The translations under genes were made by a program, and so were the position numbers. Under the pieces are notes generated by a model that saw only the letters and a list, made by a program, of their open reading frames with translations, searched no databases and had not been told where the DNA came from. A stretch of 36,799 bases of DNA from CAZABG01 sp964483465. GTDB taxonomy: Bacteria; Chlamydiota; Chlamydiia; Chlamydiales; Parachlamydiaceae. This document shows, piece by piece, positions 8,633 through 17,502 of the stretch (within the stretch, counting starts at the first letter, position 1; each line of letters starts with the position of its first letter). Where the stretch lies: NCBI GenBank assembly GCA_964483465.1, contig CAZABG010000016.1, positions 1 to 36,799 on the forward strand, in the 5' to 3' direction.

Positions 8633-9159
8633 TTAATAAGTTGTGAAAAGGATTTAAAATTGGGATGTTTTGAGTCTTGCAATAGTTCAAAAATGACCGC
8701 TTCAGTCGAACTTAACCTCGCGCCATAATCGCGAATTTCAGCGATCGCAGTCGAGAAATCATAAATAGATCTCGACGAAATGGCATCATTTACAACGACC
8801 ACTTGTTTACCGGCTTGAACCAAATCATAGACCGTCTGCTGCACACATACATGCGCTTCAATGCCCGCGACTATCCACTGTTGATAATCCGGAAGGATCG
8901 ACGCCCCAGAAAAGCGGGTCTTTTCAGGAAGAATATTTTTTGAATCGATCAAAGATTTTAATGAATCGATCGTCTCGCCAAGGCCTTTTGTGTACTGCTC
9001 GGTCGCATAAACAGGCACATGAGCGAGCTTGCATCCTTTAATCAGAAGCGCCTGTTTTTCCATCATCTCGCAAGGATGCTCGACAAGTGGAAATAATTTT
9101 ACTTGTACATCCACAATCAGAAGCGCCGCTTTTTTAGGGTCTAACCTAAACGATTTCAT
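8629..9159 (-). CDS. Isochorismatase-like cysteine hydrolase
   Basis: The 176-residue protein has the single Rossmann-like domain of the isochorismatase/nicotinamidase superfamily. The catalytic triad is visible as D17 (LLIVDVQ), K80 (PEKTRFSG) and C105 (GIEAHVCVQQT), with the usual cis-peptide region just before the Cys. Members hydrolyse small amides or ethers; this length and the EAHVCV motif resemble YcaC-type hydrolases, whose substrates are mostly unknown. It is probably cytosolic. It overlaps the HIT gene (9156-9159) and the HEAT gene (8629-8632) by ATGA, so translation is likely coupled. Confidence 0.9.
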   Translation of the reverse strand: MKSFRLDPKKAALLIVDVQVKLFPLVEHPCEMMEKQALLIKGCKLAHVPVYATEQYTKGLGETIDSLKSLIDSKNILPEKTRFSGASILPDYQQWIVAGIEAHVCVQQTVYDLVQAGKQVVVVNDAISSRSIYDFSTAIAEIRDYGARLSSTEAVIFELLQDSKHPNFKSFSQLIK

Positions 9160-9491
9160 CCCAAACCTCCCGCCATGCTTCTTCCGCCAAGTAAATGGAA
9201 GTGAAGATGAAATACGGTTTGTCCCGCCGCAGGCCCATTATTGGTCACAAGGCGATACCCCTCTTCAATCCCTTCGTCTTCCGCGATTTTTTGAGCGGCT
9301 TTTATTATATCCCCGATAATCGAGAGATCTTCTTCAGGAACCGAGTGAATATCCTTATACGCTTTCTTAGGCATAATCAAAATATGGACCGGCGCTTGCG
9401 GATGGATGTCCCGTATCGCTATAATCTTGTCGTCTTCATACACTTTTTCACAAGGCAGCTCGCCGCTTATGATCCGAGAAAAAATCGTCAT
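9156..9491 (-). CDS. HIT-family nucleotide hydrolase/transferase
   Basis: The start was set at ATG 9491 because HIT proteins begin MTIFxRIIxGE and this ATG overlaps the TGA of the MYG1 gene; the reading frame extends upstream but that part is shadow coding of MYG1. The 111-residue product ends with the histidine triad HLHFHLL, where the second His forms the covalent nucleotide intermediate. HIT proteins of this HinT/YcfF type hydrolyse purine nucleoside phosphoramidates and similar compounds. The chlamydial homologue, as I remember, sits beside MYG1 in C. trachomatis too. It shares ATGA overlaps with both neighbours. Confidence 0.95.
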   Translation of the reverse strand: MTIFSRIISGELPCEKVYEDDKIIAIRDIHPQAPVHILIMPKKAYKDIHSVPEEDLSIIGDIIKAAQKIAEDEGIEEGYRLVTNNGPAAGQTVFHLHFHLLGGRSMAGGLG

Positions 9492-10357
9492 GGTTGCTCC
9501 AAACAATATTCTAAAGCTTTTAAAGCCGCTTCTTTCGTTTCCCAAACAGAGATAAAACGCCCTTTGTGGCAAAAGATAGCGCCTTCAATCCCGCTTGCTT
9601 TTTTTAATTCGTCGCCTAAAAGGCCGGCCCACTTTTCAGGAAGGGGCTTACGCACACGCATCCTGTGTTCAAGATTTGGCGGAATGCCGCGCAATTTCCA
9701 GTGCGAGCCTGAAGGCATGACGACATAAAGAGCCGGATGATTTTCACCATCCATCACGAAAAAATTGTCCATCCAGGGAAGCGATTTATCAAAAAAGAGG
9801 TAAGGTTTATTTTCTTTCATGGCCTTAGCGACCTTCTCTTTACATGAGGCGATATAACGGTAGCGTTCGTAAAGACGTCTTAAATGGCCGTAAGCCAGAT
9901 TCAAGGCTTCATCAAACGCTTTATTCCATTCCTCTTCTGTGACTTCATGTTCGATGGGAGCAAAATTGCCTATCACCATCGAATAGGTCGAGATGCCGGG
10001 GCCTGCCGTTTCGACGCCGTTATCGTGCGCGTCAACACCGTCAATGATCGTCTTTTTAAAGACTTCAAAGGCCTCTTTCTCGATCACTTTCGTGTCATAA
10101 AGATATTTTAAAATCATGCCCGCTGAACTTAAGGGGCCTGTATAATCAACCTGATGATGGTCGAATTTCTTTTGGTTCGGATCGTAAACGCCACCCACAT
10201 CGCATACAAATTCACACCGGTTCAACACTTCGGGATCGCGTGAGCGAACAATTTTATTCCGATCGATTAAACCAAAGAGAAGGAGAAGCGCGCAGGCAGT
10301 CACTTCGTCGGCGTGAAAACTTCCACTGTGTGTGCCAAAACTGCGAGGTTCATTCAT
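9488..10357 (-). CDS. MYG1-family metal-dependent hydrolase
   Basis: The ATG at 10357 was preferred over a GTG at 10387, because the promoter -10 box lies between them. The 289-residue product begins MNEPRSFGTHSGSFHADEV and has VCDVGGVYD and KKFDHHQ, the metal-binding signature of the MYG1 (UPF0160, DHH-related) family. Eukaryotic MYG1 is a 3'-5' RNA exonuclease; bacterial members are presumed metal-dependent phosphoesterases. It is the first gene of the five-gene minus-strand operon; its TGA overlaps the HIT ATG. Confidence 0.92.
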   Translation of the reverse strand: MNEPRSFGTHSGSFHADEVTACALLLLFGLIDRNKIVRSRDPEVLNRCEFVCDVGGVYDPNQKKFDHHQVDYTGPLSSAGMILKYLYDTKVIEKEAFEVFKKTIIDGVDAHDNGVETAGPGISTYSMVIGNFAPIEHEVTEEEWNKAFDEALNLAYGHLRRLYERYRYIASCKEKVAKAMKENKPYLFFDKSLPWMDNFFVMDGENHPALYVVMPSGSHWKLRGIPPNLEHRMRVRKPLPEKWAGLLGDELKKASGIEGAIFCHKGRFISVWETKEAALKALEYCLEQP

Positions 10358-10695
10358 AAATCGATCATTATAACTTAATTTTATCACTTATCAACAAGTT
10401 TTCATTCAAACCTAACTTGCTGAAAATCAGTGAACATAAAACTGAATATAAGTCGTAAACCGTTCATAATGAATAGATTAAGGTTTTACCTAGGAATAGC
10501 CGCCCTATCTGCCTTATGTTCAAAACCCTTTGCTTATCATCACTTTTTCCACACGTTTCACCCGATTTACCTCTAATTTCCCACTAAACATGCGTACATA
10601 TAGCGTACTACTTTAATCGTTTTTAAAAGGGAAAAATGAGACATGCATGTTCAACTTATGAAGTTATTTGCTCTGTTTGGTATAAATAAAATCCT
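10358..10695. promoter_or_regulatory. Divergent promoter region between MYG1 and LOG genes
   Basis: No gene is visible in these 338 bp. On the minus strand there is a good sigma70-type promoter: TTGATA (10389-10394) and TATAAT (10367-10372) with a 16-bp spacer; transcription would start about 1-3 bases before the ATG at 10357, so the operon mRNA looks leaderless. On the plus strand TATAAA at 10681-10686 lies 9 bp before the ATG at 10696, with no convincing -35 box. The rest is AT-rich with nothing recognisable. Confidence 0.6.
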
Positions 10696-12828
10696 ATGGC
10701 GAGCTTTTTAGAATCGACCCACTATGACCTTGTTACTCCAGACGGAACGATAACCGACTTGAAGAAGATCAGCGACCGTGAAGCGCTTGCGACTGTCTTT
10801 ATCGAAAAAATCAATCCCCTTTTTGTGGGATATCATATCGACATCTCGCGCGTCACATTCAACCTTAAAAGTACCCTTGCGCAAGTAGGGATCGACGGGA
10901 TCGGGCAAGAAATCAAGCTCGATTACAAATCGCATTCAGCCGAAGCGATCGTTAAATTAATCGCGATTGATCAGCATGGGGAAGCCATGCTCAAGCTCAT
11001 TACGAAAGGGGCGACCATCGGAAAACTTTTTGCCGCAGATGAAAGGCGGCGCGTTCGCGATCCCGACTACCTTTCGAGAATGTTCGGGCGCGCCGACCGT
11101 TGGGGAAGACCCCTTCTTTCTCTTGGCGGCCTTCATGGGTCAAACGATTTGATTCTTGATAAAGTCGATGGAAGAACCGTCGCCTATCTGACTTTACAAA
11201 ACGGTCGCGTTCAATACGACGAATCTATTTTTGGTTTTTTGCCGACGCTCGCAAAAGGGCTTCCTCTTAATATGTCGATGAGAGAGATGGTCCAGCTGCA
11301 CCAGGAATTTAAACCTTTCCTCCCCCGCAATGCACAAGAAAACGAACTCCTTTTAGTGAAAACGCTCCCCCTTCATATCCGTACCGTCTTTGGCAAAGTT
11401 GTCGATAGTTTCTTATCAGAGGGGTATAAGCATACTTCGGCAAACGTCCTTCAGCCGGATACGTTTGCTTCGGGAGATATTTACGAATTTTATGGAAATA
11501 GCAAACGGGAAATCACCGATGTGCCGCTTGAATTTTATACGCTAGAACCTTACCGCGAGCACGTCTTCTTTAGCGACCGCGATCAATTGAAACGGGTACT
11601 TGATGAAGTTACGCCTCTCTTTGACGCTTTTAAAACCGCTCCGATGCCAATCGAATTGAAAGCCGCCGTTTTTGTGGTAAAAAGCGATCAGCTTCTGCAC
11701 TTAAAACCCTCCGACTGGGTCGCTCGTGAAACGCACTTTCATGAATTTCCCGGTCAGGCGCAAAGTTCTCGCCAGGCGCTTCAAGTAGAAAGATATATAG
11801 AGCAGCAGCCTGACTATCCTTTCTTAAAAGCGATCGAAGATGAAAAAATCACCAGCCAAGGTATTTTGCTTACGCGGTATTTCCCCTCTCCGCTTATGAA
11901 AAGGATGCTTTTAAGCGATGAGGTGCAGCGCCTTTTAAAAAGGATCTACTTTCAGCACGCGTCCTATACGCACCAGCAATTCTTTTCGGCGGAAGACCGA
12001 TCACTCTTGCATGACCTTGATAAATTCGCGATACCCGTCTACTGGGTCGATGAAATCACCAAATCGATTTTGCAGTATGTGCAAAAGCCGAATCAGGATT
12101 CGGGTATGTTTGTTCCGGTCGAGCACATTGAAGAGTTCCTTAAATCGACCGTCTTTGGGATCTATGGCTCCAATTTGATGGAAGGTGATTTTGAGCATGA
12201 ACTAAAAACGCTCATGCAAGGCATACTTGATATGCGCAATACGATGACCCACCCTCTCTTGCATGTAGGCACCCCGATCGCGCTTGTTACGGGCGGCGGT
12301 CCTGGCGTTATGGAAGTGGGTAATAGGGTAGCAAAAGACCTGGGTATTCTTTCATGCGCAAATATCGTCGACTTTAGCAACCGGGCAACAACCGTCGTCA
12401 ACGAACAAAAACAAAACCCTTATGTCGAAGCGAAAATGACCTACCGCATCGATAAACTTGTAGAACGCCAAGCGGAATTTAATCTCGACTTCCCCATCTT
12501 CCTTAAAGGCGGCATCGGCACCGATTTTGAATACTGCCTCGAAGAGGTGCGCCGCAAAGTGGGTTCGCAAAAATCGTATCCTATTCTGCTCTTCGGCCCC
12601 GTTGATTACTGGAGGGAAAAAGTGACCTCGCGTTTCCAATGCAATCTCAAGACAGGGACCATTAAAGGATCGGAATGGATCTCTAACTGTTTCTATTGTA
12701 TAACGAACGCGAATCAAGGGCTTGAAATTTACCGCCGCTATTTTGAAAACCGGCTGAACATGGGCCGTGACGGCCCTGTCTACGACGAGGGGTTCTGCGA
12801 CGCCAGCAAAATTATTGATATGGTTTAG
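10696..12828 (+). CDS. Large LOG-domain (lysine decarboxylase-like) protein
   Basis: The product has 710 residues. Residues ~1-510 are unassigned. Residues ~525-690 form a Rossmann-type LOG domain with GGGPGVMEVGNRVAKDLGI and KGGIGTDFEYCLEEV, equivalent to the GGGxxGLM and PGGxGTxxE motifs of LOG phosphoribohydrolases; Lys replaces the usual Pro. LOG enzymes remove ribose 5-phosphate from cytokinin-like nucleotides, but the real substrate of this long chlamydial version is unknown. Its position divergent from MYG1 and HIT matches the CT385-CT387 neighbourhood as I remember it. The R3 element starts just after its stop. Confidence 0.85.
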   Translation: MASFLESTHYDLVTPDGTITDLKKISDREALATVFIEKINPLFVGYHIDISRVTFNLKSTLAQVGIDGIGQEIKLDYKSHSAEAIVKLIAIDQHGEAMLKLITKGATIGKLFAADERRRVRDPDYLSRMFGRADRWGRPLLSLGGLHGSNDLILDKVDGRTVAYLTLQNGRVQYDESIFGFLPTLAKGLPLNMSMREMVQLHQEFKPFLPRNAQENELLLVKTLPLHIRTVFGKVVDSFLSEGYKHTSANVLQPDTFASGDIYEFYGNSKREITDVPLEFYTLEPYREHVFFSDRDQLKRVLDEVTPLFDAFKTAPMPIELKAAVFVVKSDQLLHLKPSDWVARETHFHEFPGQAQSSRQALQVERYIEQQPDYPFLKAIEDEKITSQGILLTRYFPSPLMKRMLLSDEVQRLLKRIYFQHASYTHQQFFSAEDRSLLHDLDKFAIPVYWVDEITKSILQYVQKPNQDSGMFVPVEHIEEFLKSTVFGIYGSNLMEGDFEHELKTLMQGILDMRNTMTHPLLHVGTPIALVTGGGPGVMEVGNRVAKDLGILSCANIVDFSNRATTVVNEQKQNPYVEAKMTYRIDKLVERQAEFNLDFPIFLKGGIGTDFEYCLEEVRRKVGSQKSYPILLFGPVDYWREKVTSRFQCNLKTGTIKGSEWISNCFYCITNANQGLEIYRRYFENRLNMGRDGPVYDEGFCDASKIIDMV

Positions 12829-12832
12829 GGGC

Positions 12833-13619
12833 TTGCGATACGTGAATCTCTCCAGCTTTTTTTATTGCGATACGAGAATCTCTCGGCTTTTTTTCAACAG
12901 TGAGACCAGTGAGAAGCAGCATGAGAAAAGTGAGAGTCTATTCTTTCCCTAACTTCTATATAAAAAGAGAACCTCTCACTTTATTTATGGTGCTTCTCAC
13001 TGTTGAAGAAAAAAATGGATAAACCAACTCTTCGATATTTAAGAGAACATTCTCTTTCTGTGAAAATAGTGAGAGTCTATTCTTTTTCTAACTTCTATAT
13101 AGAAAAGCTAACCTCTCATTTTTCTCATGCTGCTTCTCACTGGTCTCACTGTTGAAAAAAAAATGGATAAACTAACTCTTCGATATTTAAGAGGACTTTC
13201 TCTTTCAGTGAAAACAATGAGAGTCTTTTTTTTCTCTAACTTCTATATAAAAAAAAGCGAACCTCTCATTTTCTCATGCTGCTTCTCACTGGTCTCACTG
13301 ATCTCACTGTTGAAGAAAAAAATGGATAAACTAACTCTTCGATATTTAAGAGGACATTCTCTTTCAGTGAAAATAGTGAGAGTCTATTCTTTCCCTAACT
13401 TCTATATAGAAAAGCTAACCTCTCATTTTTCTCATGAAGCTTCTCACTTATCTCACTGTTGAAAAAAAAATGGATAGACTCACGCCTCGATATTTAAGAG
13501 GACATTCTCTTTCAGTGAAATCAATGAGGGTTCATTCCTTCTCTAACTTCTATATAAAAAAGCGAACCTCTCATTTTTCTCATGCTGCTTCTCACTGGTC
13601 TCACTGTTGAAGAAAAAAA
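12833..13619 (+). repeat. TGAG hairpin element R3, expanded into a tandem array
   Basis: Two 32-bp direct repeats (12833, 12865; TTGCGATACG...) ending in poly-T open the element, then AACAGTGAGACCAGTGAG and further TGAG words. From there a ~150-bp unit is repeated: the landmark ATGGATA occurs at 13015, 13163, 13322, 13470 and 13619, giving periods of 148, 159, 148 and 149 bp. Each unit ends with CTCTCA-T5-CTCATGCTGC..CTCACTGTTGA, the complement of the 12895-12937 arm, so each can pair with the left arm. It lies directly 3' of the LOG gene in the same orientation as R1 and R2. Confidence 0.88.
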
Positions 13620-13652
13620 TGGATAGACTAACGCTTCGCTATTCAACGCTCG

Positions 13653-14474
13653 TTAATATCTTCCGGACTGTAAAAAGTTATAGATACCTGCCCTTAAAAA
13701 AGGACTCAGCTGATCGCGGGGAACTTTTGCACTTCCGCGCATTCCTTCTGAAAGCAAATAATTAGGCTGCGTTTCGCTTAAAATATTTTTCCAGTGAGAG
13801 CGGCTATAATTGGGATTTTCCGCTAAAAAGAAATTGAGTTCGGAATAAGAAGGATCAACGGCGTTTACGCTCTCCCCTTCTAACTTATAATTTTTCCACC
13901 CTTGAAATGCCTTTCTCACCGTCATCGGCATTTCTCGCGCGTTTAACAGATTTAAATTTTCAAAAGAATTTCCACCCTTTATCAATTGCAATAGCTCAAT
14001 ATATTCATCCGGTGCGTCTTTCCAATACTTCGGTTCCCACTGAGGATCTTCTTTTAAAAACTCTAAAAATTCTCGCTGAGGAATCGGACGGGAGAAATAG
14101 GCATAACCGAGTAATAAATTCCAGATATGATAACGAAATAAGACTTCATTTGGAGCTTCTACCCAATTGTCCGCAAGTTCAGGTTCAACCGTCACCTCTC
14201 CTAAATACTGAAAGGCGGGCAAATAACCGCTCTTGCGTTTAGCGTTAATCCGCATGAATTCAGGATTCTGCCAAAGGAACAATGAAAAATCACGATTGCT
14301 GACTTTTAGAAAATCGCGCGAAGCTTTGAACTCGCTGACTTTTTCGACATTACGTACGGAGAAATACCAAACGAGCGCCGCGAGTAATGTAAGCCCAATC
14401 GCCCAAAACCAAAAAGGGTATCGGTTTTTCCGATACCCTTCTTGTATAAAATCCTCTTCTTTGAGGTCGTCCAT
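13653..14474 (-). CDS. Hypothetical single-pass membrane protein
   Basis: The 273-residue protein has a charged N-terminus (MDDLKEEDFIQEGYRKNRY), one clear membrane helix at ~residues 20-40 (FWFWAIGLTLLAALVWYFSV), and a ~230-residue periplasmic-side domain rich in Trp, Tyr and Phe. No family is recognised. Its ATG overlaps the TAA of the DUF1207-like gene by one base (TAATG), so the two are co-translated, which suggests an envelope role together with it. Downstream lies the R3 array. Confidence 0.75.
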   Translation of the reverse strand: MDDLKEEDFIQEGYRKNRYPFWFWAIGLTLLAALVWYFSVRNVEKVSEFKASRDFLKVSNRDFSLFLWQNPEFMRINAKRKSGYLPAFQYLGEVTVEPELADNWVEAPNEVLFRYHIWNLLLGYAYFSRPIPQREFLEFLKEDPQWEPKYWKDAPDEYIELLQLIKGGNSFENLNLLNAREMPMTVRKAFQGWKNYKLEGESVNAVDPSYSELNFFLAENPNYSRSHWKNILSETQPNYLLSEGMRGSAKVPRDQLSPFLRAGIYNFLQSGRY

Positions 14475-15523
14475 TACCAGCCGTAGGTAAGTTTAACGGC
14501 AAAGTAGTTGGTCGCCTTGTGGCTGAACTGGCCTTCTACTGAATATCCATCATGATATTCGATTCCAAGTCTCAGCTTTCTGTCTGATCCGCAAATTTTT
14601 CCCCACTCATATCCGAGAGCGTAGGTCGCGTCTATGTGGCGTTTGAAATCTCTTGAACCTCTAAAGAAGCAAGCGACATAAGGCTGTCCGTAAAAATTAC
14701 GTTTGCAGTCAGAATACCCAAGTCCAGGCACTCTGATTTCCGCGCCAAGTCCGCTAAAGAGACGATGATTTCTGAAGGACTCGTCCTGGTGGACGATATA
14801 GCCGATACCCGCAAAAACTCTGATGCATTCGCCGAATTCATACGATCCGTAAAAATCCAAATATTCCGCGCTAGGATTTTTTCTGTTAAACCGAGGATGG
14901 TTGAGCAGATACTCGTCGCCGATGTGGCTTGATATATGATAGCCGCGCAATCTGAAAGACCAGCAGTCAAACGCGTAAATCAAAGGAACGCCAATGTAAT
15001 AGTCGGCGTTAATTAAAGGGCTCGATTCATGAAGCGGATCGAAAATAGCCCATACACAGGCTTCTAGATCAATTTCAAAATCGCCGCCATAAGGCCAGAC
15101 GTTTTTCCATCTGATAATAGGAATCGTGTCGCCGAAAGAAACAGGAATCGTGTTCTTTGCGAAAATCCTGTCGTTCGCTCTCCATGCCGCGCTATAGCAA
15201 ACCTGTCTTGGATCGGCTATAAAGGGCTTGAAATTAGGTCCGTTATCAGGAAAAAATTCTTCGCATCTATAACCGCAGCCCCATGGATCGCTGCAAGTTT
15301 TGCATTCAGCGGCTTCAAACTGTTCCACTTCGTATTGTTGAGGAGCCTCTTCGCAAACCGGTAATTTTTTTACACAGCTGGCAGGCACCTTTTTCGCGCA
15401 AGGGCATACGCTTCCGCAGCCGCAATGGCCCTCATAATGATGCGAACACTCGCATTTGTCTCCGCACCCGCATCCGGCCCATATGCTGCTGAAACACATC
15501 AGCGCAATCACTATCCATTTCAT
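14474..15523 (-). CDS. Cys-rich envelope protein, DUF1207-like
   Basis: The start is ATG 15523, preceded by GGAG at 7-base spacing; an upstream TTG is less likely. The 349-residue product has a signal peptide (MKWIVIALMCFSSIWA) followed by GCGCGDKCEC, a segment with about 14 Cys in 80 residues. The signal end AGC could be a lipobox, but Trp at -3 is atypical. From ~residue 85, FKPFIADPRQVCYSAAW..DTIPIIRW matches my memory of DUF1207, a predicted outer-membrane beta-barrel-like family. The protein ends in VKLTYGW, with the aromatic last residue usual for outer-membrane proteins. Disulfide cross-linking in the chlamydial envelope is a plausible role. Confidence 0.8.
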   Translation of the reverse strand: MKWIVIALMCFSSIWAGCGCGDKCECSHHYEGHCGCGSVCPCAKKVPASCVKKLPVCEEAPQQYEVEQFEAAECKTCSDPWGCGYRCEEFFPDNGPNFKPFIADPRQVCYSAAWRANDRIFAKNTIPVSFGDTIPIIRWKNVWPYGGDFEIDLEACVWAIFDPLHESSPLINADYYIGVPLIYAFDCWSFRLRGYHISSHIGDEYLLNHPRFNRKNPSAEYLDFYGSYEFGECIRVFAGIGYIVHQDESFRNHRLFSGLGAEIRVPGLGYSDCKRNFYGQPYVACFFRGSRDFKRHIDATYALGYEWGKICGSDRKLRLGIEYHDGYSVEGQFSHKATNYFAVKLTYGW

Positions 15524-15606
15524 AAGTTCGCTCCGCAAATAAAGATTCTTTAATACGCTTCTTTACCCAATTTTTTCAAATCAAAATTTGCATGACTGCA
15601 GAAACT

Positions 15607-16575
15607 CTATTTCAAAAACTTGCTTGCCATTTGAAAATATAACGGGATTCCAAAGATCACATTAAAGGGAAAAGCAATGCCGAGCGATAAAGGAATATAG
15701 ATGCCTTCATTTGCTTCAGGAATTGACAATTTTAAAGCGGCAGGAACCGCGATGTAAGACGCGCTTGCCATGAGAATGGAAATTAAAAATCCGGTGCCGA
15801 CATCCAGATCAAAAAAGATACTTATAAGAATTCCTGCCATCGCGCCAATTAGCGGCGTTATGATGGCAAACAAACCAAGCGTCCAGGATAAATTCTTAAA
15901 ATCCTCCCGCTTTTTTCCGACAAGATAACCCATGCTGGCGAGAAAAAAGGAGAGCACGCCTTTAAAAGGTATCAATAGGTAGGTAATTACATATTCATAA
16001 TTTAACATGGAAATAAGAATACCCGACGTCATTCCCGCCAGAAGAAAAAGAATCGCTTTATTCAAAAAGGTATGGATGAATACCTCGGAAAAATTGGTTT
16101 TGAGCGATCGATCAACCAGGCGATAAATGAAGAGGCCTGAAATGACTGCCGGCACTTCCATAATCGCAAGCGCCGCGATAACGAAACTCTCGTAATTCAC
16201 CCCCAGCTTATCTAGAAAAGTCGTTGCCGCAACAAAGGTCATGACGCTGATCGAGCCAAAGCAGGCCGATATCGCAATCAATGTCTTCGATTCGATTTTG
16301 GTTAAGCGCCGTAAAATCGTAAAACAAATGATGGGTTGAACAAAGCCCCACGCGCCCATGACTAAAATAAGCGCATAAAGCTCATTATCGACATTTTTAA
16401 ATACCGCTTCGCCCCCTTTTAACCCGATGGCAAAAAGTAAAAATGCGGTTACGTAGCCGTTTACTTTTGAAGAGAAATAGCGATCAAGCGATTTGCTCGA
16501 TAGTATTAACCCCAACACAAAACATAAAATGGGAATTGAAATTATATTACTCAAAAAAAGATCTAGTGCATTCAT
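15607..16575 (-). CDS. SbtA-type sodium-dependent bicarbonate transporter
   Basis: The 322-residue membrane protein has about ten hydrophobic spans. Signatures of the SbtA family (PF05982, formerly DUF897) are visible: FAIGLKGGEA near residue 50 and the C-terminal MASASYIAVPAALKLSIPEA then LGIAFPFNVIFGIPLY, which mirrors the ASASYIAVPAA..LPEANP..LGITFPFN..GIPLY of cyanobacterial SbtA. SbtA imports bicarbonate with sodium. It is the second gene after the DUF6671-like gene (11-bp gap) with a LysR gene divergent upstream, so it is probably induced by that regulator. Bicarbonate would feed carboxylases such as acetyl-CoA carboxylase. Confidence 0.85.
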   Translation of the reverse strand: MNALDLFLSNIISIPILCFVLGLILSSKSLDRYFSSKVNGYVTAFLLFAIGLKGGEAVFKNVDNELYALILVMGAWGFVQPIICFTILRRLTKIESKTLIAISACFGSISVMTFVAATTFLDKLGVNYESFVIAALAIMEVPAVISGLFIYRLVDRSLKTNFSEVFIHTFLNKAILFLLAGMTSGILISMLNYEYVITYLLIPFKGVLSFFLASMGYLVGKKREDFKNLSWTLGLFAIITPLIGAMAGILISIFFDLDVGTGFLISILMASASYIAVPAALKLSIPEANEGIYIPLSLGIAFPFNVIFGIPLYFQMASKFLK

Positions 16576-16586
16576 ATAAATATTTA

Positions 16587-17417
16587 TTAAGGATTACAAA
16601 ACATACAAAATTGAGGGTCTGCTTTTTCAGTGCTGATTATTTTTTCCACTGAATGATCACACTTGCAGCATCCTAAAATTTTTTTCGCGATAAGCGGAGT
16701 CGGCGCGTCGCATTCTTGGCATAGAAGGCCGCCGAGTCTTTTCACCACTCCAAAACCGGGCGTTTGACAAGAAGGGCATAAACTAATCAGTCGATAGGCA
16801 AGCTCTTTTGCAAGCAGGGAAATGACATTCATCCGGCTTGGATTCATGTGAGCCCGCATGTCGGTTTCAACTAAGACCCTTTTTTCTTTGGACGCCTCTT
16901 TTGCTTTTTCAAACGATTCCACTAAAACAAAATGATCCTGGATTCCTTTATAGATGACGCCCCCTTCTGCTGGTCGCAAAATGAGTGCGTGTGTTGGAAA
17001 CTTTGCACTATCCGCGAACGCTTTTAGCTCTTCGATGGTAGATATCTTTTTTTTGTTAAAGTTCGTTTCAAAACTGATAGAGGATACGCTGACTTCAAAA
17101 CCCCGTTTAAGATCCATAAAAAAAAGAATTTCATGGTGAGAACTGATAAATGGAATTTCAGGATGCGGCCCAAAACTCGCTTCGCTTGCAACTCCATATA
17201 TTCCCTTCTTAAATTCAAGCCCCCGTTTGCATTTTTCTCTTACACAGTCGAGAGGCGATAGCTTCCTTTCAATTTCCCCGGTAAAAGTTCCAAGCTGGTC
17301 GGTATCGATTTCAGCCTTTTCAATTTGAAATCCCAGTATTTCTTTAAAGATCGGCTCTATCGCTTTCGCTTTGTCATGCAGGCTTGCGACGACGCACATT
17401 TCGTTTTTGTAGATCAT
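16587..17417 (-). CDS. DUF6671-like protein with two zinc ribbons
   Basis: The 276-residue protein has a start supported by GAGGGG ~6 bases upstream. Residues ~1-200 contain DTDQLGTFTGEIERK, ASFGPHPEIPF and ETNFNKK, which match what I remember of DUF6671. The last ~75 residues hold four CxxC-type pairs (CPSC, CQEC, CCKC, CMFC), i.e. two zinc ribbons. Biochemical function is unknown. The 11-bp gap to the SbtA gene and the shared divergent LysR gene suggest it works with bicarbonate uptake. Confidence 0.8.
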   Translation of the reverse strand: MIYKNEMCVVASLHDKAKAIEPIFKEILGFQIEKAEIDTDQLGTFTGEIERKLSPLDCVREKCKRGLEFKKGIYGVASEASFGPHPEIPFISSHHEILFFMDLKRGFEVSVSSISFETNFNKKKISTIEELKAFADSAKFPTHALILRPAEGGVIYKGIQDHFVLVESFEKAKEASKEKRVLVETDMRAHMNPSRMNVISLLAKELAYRLISLCPSCQTPGFGVVKRLGGLLCQECDAPTPLIAKKILGCCKCDHSVEKIISTEKADPQFCMFCNP

Positions 17418-17458
17418 TTTTTGCCCCTCACTTGCAAATAATAACGACCCCGTTTAAT

Positions 17459-17482
17459 ATTAGTTAAATTAATAATACTAAT
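17459..17482. promoter_or_regulatory. Candidate LysR operator
   Basis: The 85-bp gap between the divergent DUF6671-like and LysR genes contains ATTAGT (17459-17464) and its inverse ACTAAT (17477-17482) separated by 12 bp. This is the kind of interrupted dyad (T-N11-A) that LysR-type regulators bind near their own promoter. The surrounding AT-rich bases probably include both promoters. Confidence 0.45.
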
Positions 17483-17502
17483 TTGTAAAATAAGAATTTC
17501 TA

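Noticed and set aside
9492..9572. N-terminal extension of the HIT protein
   Set aside because: The extra 27 residues lie within the MYG1 coding region and do not resemble HIT proteins; the ATGA-overlap start fits better.
13127..13462. 111-codon ORF inside the R3 array
   Set aside because: It runs across two repeat units in changing frames because of a one-base shift in the second unit; it is a product of the repeat, not one gene.
12833..13619. CRISPR array in the 150-bp repeats
   Set aside because: Units are near-identical throughout without short repeats and unique spacers, and no cas genes are nearby.
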